NCBI GenBank assembly: GCA_947624315.1
Contig: CANQJU010000034.1
Location: 1 to 8,967 of the forward strand
Source: an uncultured Bacilli bacterium
Lineage (GTDB): Bacteria > Bacillota_I > Bacilli_A > ML615J-28 > CAG-698
Length of the DNA: 8,967 nt
Reading direction: 5' to 3'
Shown: piece by piece, positions 5,808 to 8,967 of the stretch
How the letters are laid out: each line of letters starts with the position of its first letter
Position numbering within the stretch: position 1 is the first letter of the stretch
Translations under genes and position numbers: made by a program
The notes under the pieces: model-generated
Databases searched by the model: none
What the model was told of the DNA's origin: nothing
Seen by the model: the letters and a program-made list of their open reading frames with translations, nothing else

Positions 5808-7359
5808 AAAAAATTTTTTCAAATTCATTATTTTCTTCAACTTTCTCTTTTATTATTATGGTATAAGTATTAATAAAAGTATTAGCAATGGAAATAGAAA
5901 TTGCTACAGAATTGATGATTGTAGCATAAGAATCAAAAATAGTATCATTTGTCCACTCACTTTTAGAAAAATCATACACTCTATTAGTCTGATCTTTTTT
6001 GATATTTCTTCTTTTTATTAAAGATACATTGCTATTTTGGCATAGAACAAAAAAAGGAAAAGTTATGGCTTTTAAAAACTCTTTGGCTACTTTTTTTCTT
6101 ATATAAGAATAACTATTTATTTCTTTTCTCATTTCTTGGGCTATCTTTAAAAACTCTTTACCTCCGCCTAAACAGTATCCTTTTTCTTTTGAACTTTGAA
6201 CAACTTTTATACCATCACAAGCTTTGCACTTTCTTTTTTCCAGTTCTAAATCACTAAAGGCTCCAATATATAAATATGCAACACCTTTATTAAAACTAGC
6301 AATGCGTTTTCGCAATTCTTCTTTTTGATAATCATTATTAAGGTTTTTATATTCATCTGCTATCTTTTTTTGATACTCAATAACTTTATCAGTTTGTTTA
6401 AAAAAGAATGTTGAAAAAGATGAATTGATTAGTACCTTTTCGCATTCTCCCAATTTAATATTTTCAATTTCTTCTATTGATTGATAAATATCTTGAGAAT
6501 AAAAGGAAGTATTGGTTAAAGTTAATAAGTCAATAAGAGTATTCTTATCTTCTTTTAATTCATCCTTCATTTTAATAACAAATATCTTATCATTATTTTT
6601 AATATTATTCATAATTATTTTCTTCTTAACTTCGCGTTCAATTTCTTTAATTATTAATAATAAATTACGCTTATGACATTTATTTTTTAAAATATTTAAG
6701 TTTTCACTATTAATAGTTATATCACTTATAAATATTAAAGGATCATTTATCTCTCCATTTTCATTAATATTATTATCATAAATTCCATAATTGCAATGAT
6801 ATCCTCTTTCTATATTAATATAGCTATTTTCTTTGTTTGAAGAACGAACAATAATTTCCCCCTCTAATCCTACTTCATTAATGGCTTGATTAAATAATTG
6901 GCTTAATTCTAAATCGCATGTTGAAACAAAAAATAATTTTTGCAAAACATTTATATTATTAACTTTTTTTACATTTTTATCCAATTCTTTAGTAAATAGC
7001 TGAAAACAATCTTGGATTGTTGAGATAATTGTTTGGGGAGAAAAACCTAGTTGCAATAACTTAAAACATCTCTTTATTAATGCATATGCAATTATAATAG
7101 TTGTAGTTGTTCCATCACCTACTGTACCATTCATTTGATTAGCAGCTTCAATTAATATTTTAGCTCCTATTTGTTCAATATTATCAGTTAAAGATATTGA
7201 ATTTACAATTGATACACCATCATCAACAATTATCATATGACTATCAAAATCTAAAATGGCATATTGAGCAATTGGCCCAAAAGTATTCTTAGTTGCTTTA
7301 TAAACTTTACTTATTCCTTTCAGAAGTTTTCTTCTCACTTTTTTATTATAATAAATCAT
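5806..7359 (-). CDS. Divergent GroEL/HSP60-like chaperonin
   Basis: This 517-residue protein aligns along its whole length with GroEL (about 548) but is very divergent. Kept: GP of the TxGP loop (28-29), DDGVS (46-50; D47 matches E. coli D52), GDGTTT (81-86; D82 matches D87), a GGV-like KGV (358-360), D382 matching D398, GGG (398-400) and D476 matching adenine-site D495. In the apical domain, L221 and L224 match substrate/GroES-binding L234 and L237. Changed: GPKGRNV is GPIAQYA, the L259 position appears to be Lys, and there is no Gly/Met-rich tail; it ends NEFEKIF. GAGGA lies seven bases before the start. No groES precedes it and no CIRCE element is seen; a TATAAT at 7444-7439 lacks a good -35 box. 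GroEL refolds proteins in a double ring with GroES; whether this one does is unknown. It may be a fast-evolving sole GroEL or a specialised paralogue. Confidence 0.88.
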   Translation of the reverse strand: MIYYNKKVRRKLLKGISKVYKATKNTFGPIAQYAILDFDSHMIIVDDGVSIVNSISLTDNIEQIGAKILIEAANQMNGTVGDGTTTTIIIAYALIKRCFKLLQLGFSPQTIISTIQDCFQLFTKELDKNVKKVNNINVLQKLFFVSTCDLELSQLFNQAINEVGLEGEIIVRSSNKENSYINIERGYHCNYGIYDNNINENGEINDPLIFISDITINSENLNILKNKCHKRNLLLIIKEIEREVKKKIIMNNIKNNDKIFVIKMKDELKEDKNTLIDLLTLTNTSFYSQDIYQSIEEIENIKLGECEKVLINSSFSTFFFKQTDKVIEYQKKIADEYKNLNNDYQKEELRKRIASFNKGVAYLYIGAFSDLELEKRKCKACDGIKVVQSSKEKGYCLGGGKEFLKIAQEMRKEINSYSYIRKKVAKEFLKAITFPFFVLCQNSNVSLIKRRNIKKDQTNRVYDFSKSEWTNDTIFDSYATIINSVAISISIANTFINTYTIIIKEKVEENNEFEKIF

Positions 7360-7462
7360 ATAACTTTCCTCAATTAATTTTATGCATATTATTTTAATGT
7401 AATGAGTTAATATAAATAAAAGTTGTTAATGTTTATAAATTATACGCTATAATTGTATAATA

Positions 7463-7510
7463 AAAAAGGATTGATTTTAATGATATAATATCATCTAATC
7501 AATCCTTTTT
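7463..7510 (-). terminator. Strong hairpin terminator of the beta-helix protein gene
   Basis: A 14-bp perfect stem (AAAAAGGATTGATT at 7463-7476 with AATCAATCCTTTTT at 7497-7510) encloses a second inverted repeat ATGAT/ATCAT (7480-7484, 7490-7494). The minus-strand end of the stem gives a T6 run. It lies about 70 bases after the stop codon of the gene at 7583 and insulates the chaperonin gene. The other side also ends in T5, so it could stop transcription from either direction. Confidence 0.82.
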
Positions 7511-7532
7511 AAGAAGTGTATTATCTATAATA

Positions 7533-7558
7533 TTACTATAGAATAGTTTCTATAATAA
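7533..7558 (-). repeat. Small inverted repeat in the 3' untranslated region
   Basis: TATAGAA (7537-7543) and TTCTATA (7548-7554) pair around a 4-base loop; after one mismatch, TTA/TAA adds three more pairs. It lies between the stop codon at 7583 and the strong terminator and may protect the 3' end of the message or be chance in A+T-rich DNA. Confidence 0.4.
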
Positions 7559-7582
7559 TTACTATATCAAATATAAATTTTA

Positions 7583-8967
7583 TTATTCTTCAACTTCAAT
7601 TCGTTCAGGGCAATAATCGCATTGACCATCTTTTGGTTTAGCATCTTCATGCTCTAATGGTTTTCCATCTTTTGTAATATTAGCTTCTTCACATGTTGTT
7701 CCTTCTAGTTCAAGAACATATGCTCCTGTAACCTCACTTAATTCTAATGATACATTTTTCTCCCAATCCATTGCATTAGGATATTGAGTCCAATATTTAA
7801 TCTTTCCTATAACTTTACTGTCAGCAACTTTTACTTTTGGACCTTCAGTATATTTTAATGTCCAGAAATAAACATCTAGTGCGTAATTATCCATATCTAT
7901 AAGTAACTGAGAGTCATTAATTACTTCTACTGTACCGCTATTGCAAGATAAAACAATTTTACAATCTTTATCGTTTCTAGCATCTAATGTAACTTTATTA
8001 AGTGTTAAGTTAGTATAATTTTGAATTAAAATCTTAACATATATTCCATTTGCAGCAATTATTGTACCATCAGTAATTACAACTTTATTTGCTGAGTGTA
8101 AAATTTGGAATCCATTTGTTTTAGTTCCTGTTGAACCAACTGGGTCACTTGCAATTGTATATGTATGACCATTTAAATTAATTGTTAATGATTTTTCAAT
8201 TACAATTCCTACACCAGCTTTTTCATCAGCTAATAATTCGATTATAGCGCCTTCTTCAGCGGCTTTGACAGCATCCTCTAATTTGTCATATCCCATTAAT
8301 TTAGAACCATTCTTTAAAACGACATTACATTCATGCTCACATCTAGTACATTTATTACTTTCGCCTTCTAAATTATGAGGTAGTTCACTTCCATTTAAAG
8401 TTATTTCAGCTTTATCACAAGTTGTACTGCCTAAAACAAATGAATAGTTACCATCAATATTTTTCATTATTACAACAAGTTTCTTTTCCCATTCATTAAA
8501 TTTAGTATTAGGCTCTTCTGTTACTTTTCCATCTTCATCAACTTTATATTCTTTTATATTTGTATAATAGTTGATTACACCATCAATTGTTGTTTTTATT
8601 TTTTCATCAGCTTTTTCATTAAATTTAACTTCACGTGGAGATGATGGAATGTAAGCATTTTGTAATTCTAAATCAAGAGCAACAACTCCTTCTTTACCTA
8701 AAACTTCGCCACCATTTACTGTTAAGTTTCCAGCATTAGCAGATACTACATATCCTTCAGTTAAATTTGTTCCATCTAATACAACATCTGTTAATGTTAA
8801 ATTACTATAATTTTGAATGACAAATTTTAAAGATTCTTGTCCAGCTTTAACAGCTATAGTACCATTTTTAATAGTTACTGAACATACTTCTTTATCATTT
8901 GCTACATTATTATTGCACCAAGGACTGATATGTAATACTTGGTTACTAATATCAAATGAACCAACAC
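7583..8967 (-). CDS. Repeat-containing beta-helix-like surface protein, 5'-truncated
   Basis: The reading frame is open to the right edge, giving 460 visible residues; ATG at 8467 is internal, lacks a ribosome-binding site and lies in a conserved repeat. Numbering from the edge, two related units are seen. FVIQNYSNLTLTDVVLDG (48-65) recurs as ILIQNYTNLTLNKVTLDA (312-329), exactly 264 residues later; GNYSFVLGSTTC (172-183) recurs as GAYVLELEGTTC (414-425). Unit 2 begins with YDKLEDAVKAAEEGAIIELL (226-245) and SLTINLNGHTYTI (259-271), the lead-in common to right-handed beta-helix proteins of gut Firmicutes. Each unit ends in a His followed by CxxC: CTRCEHEC (206-213) and CDYC (449-452), perhaps a metal site or disulfides. 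The Asn/Thr/Val-rich strands suggest an extracellular adhesin-like or carbohydrate-contacting protein; this is inferred. The signal peptide is off the window, and there is no LPxTG or C-terminal membrane anchor. Confidence 0.82.
   Translation of the reverse strand, partial: VGSFDISNQVLHISPWCNNNVANDKEVCSVTIKNGTIAVKAGQESLKFVIQNYSNLTLTDVVLDGTNLTEGYVVSANAGNLTVNGGEVLGKEGVVALDLELQNAYIPSSPREVKFNEKADEKIKTTIDGVINYYTNIKEYKVDEDGKVTEEPNTKFNEWEKKLVVIMKNIDGNYSFVLGSTTCDKAEITLNGSELPHNLEGESNKCTRCEHECNVVLKNGSKLMGYDKLEDAVKAAEEGAIIELLADEKAGVGIVIEKSLTINLNGHTYTIASDPVGSTGTKTNGFQILHSANKVVITDGTIIAANGIYVKILIQNYTNLTLNKVTLDARNDKDCKIVLSCNSGTVEVINDSQLLIDMDNYALDVYFWTLKYTEGPKVKVADSKVIGKIKYWTQYPNAMDWEKNVSLELSEVTGAYVLELEGTTCEEANITKDGKPLEHEDAKPKDGQCDYCPERIEVEE

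Noticed and set aside
5088..7359. TetR gene and chaperonin as a toxin, defence or phage module
   Set aside because: No partner genes, integrase, repeats or attachment sites are present; both genes have separate signals, and the chaperonin retains GroEL motifs.
7439..7467. Possible chaperonin promoter with TATAAT at 7444-7439
   Set aside because: The matching -35 position reads TTTTTT and belongs to the terminator's T-run; other boxes in the interval are equally good, so no single promoter can be supported.

Overview
The window is a strongly A+T-rich stretch in which every supportable gene lies on the minus strand. The gene set suggests a low-GC Gram-positive bacterium of the Bacilli/Mollicutes-like side of the Firmicutes, perhaps a gut lineage: two ABC-F ATPases, a QueT transporter behind a preQ1-I type riboswitch, a LURP-one-related (YxjI-like) protein, a TetR regulator, a GroEL-type chaperonin and a beta-helix surface protein. 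The code looks standard: Trp is TGG throughout and TGA ends the acetyltransferase. The taxonomic placement is an inference from family content and base composition only.

Right to left, which is the direction of transcription: (1) 8967-7583, the 3' part of a large repeat-containing, beta-helix-like and probably surface-exposed protein whose 5' end is off the window, followed by a strong hairpin terminator. (2) 7359-5806, a very divergent GroEL/HSP60-like chaperonin with recognisable ATPase motifs but no groES beside it, no CIRCE operator and no Gly/Met tail. (3) 5684-5088, a TetR-type regulator with a consensus promoter, upstream phased A-tracts and a 30-bp imperfect palindrome over its -10 box, followed by a symmetric hairpin. 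(4) After a spacer with almost no G or C, 4861-4361, a LURP-one-related protein with its own terminator. (5) 4333-1511, a promoter, a preQ1-I riboswitch, queT, a YfmR/Uup-like ABC-F ATPase and a GNAT acetyltransferase, packed as an operon (22-nt gap, then 1-nt stop/start overlap). (6) 1494-1, a second ABC-F ATPase with its own probable promoter, cut by the left edge shortly after its second Walker B motif.

The best-supported regulatory element is the riboswitch: its pseudoknot pairs directly with the queT ribosome-binding site, so queuosine-precursor import should fall when the precursor is plentiful. The operon joins this tRNA-modification supply gene to an ABC-F protein of a ribosome-acting family, so the theme is translation. 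The most unusual gene is the chaperonin: it keeps the nucleotide-site aspartates but has lost much of the surrounding GroEL consensus. I saw no CRISPR array, tRNA, rRNA, insertion sequence or phage module.
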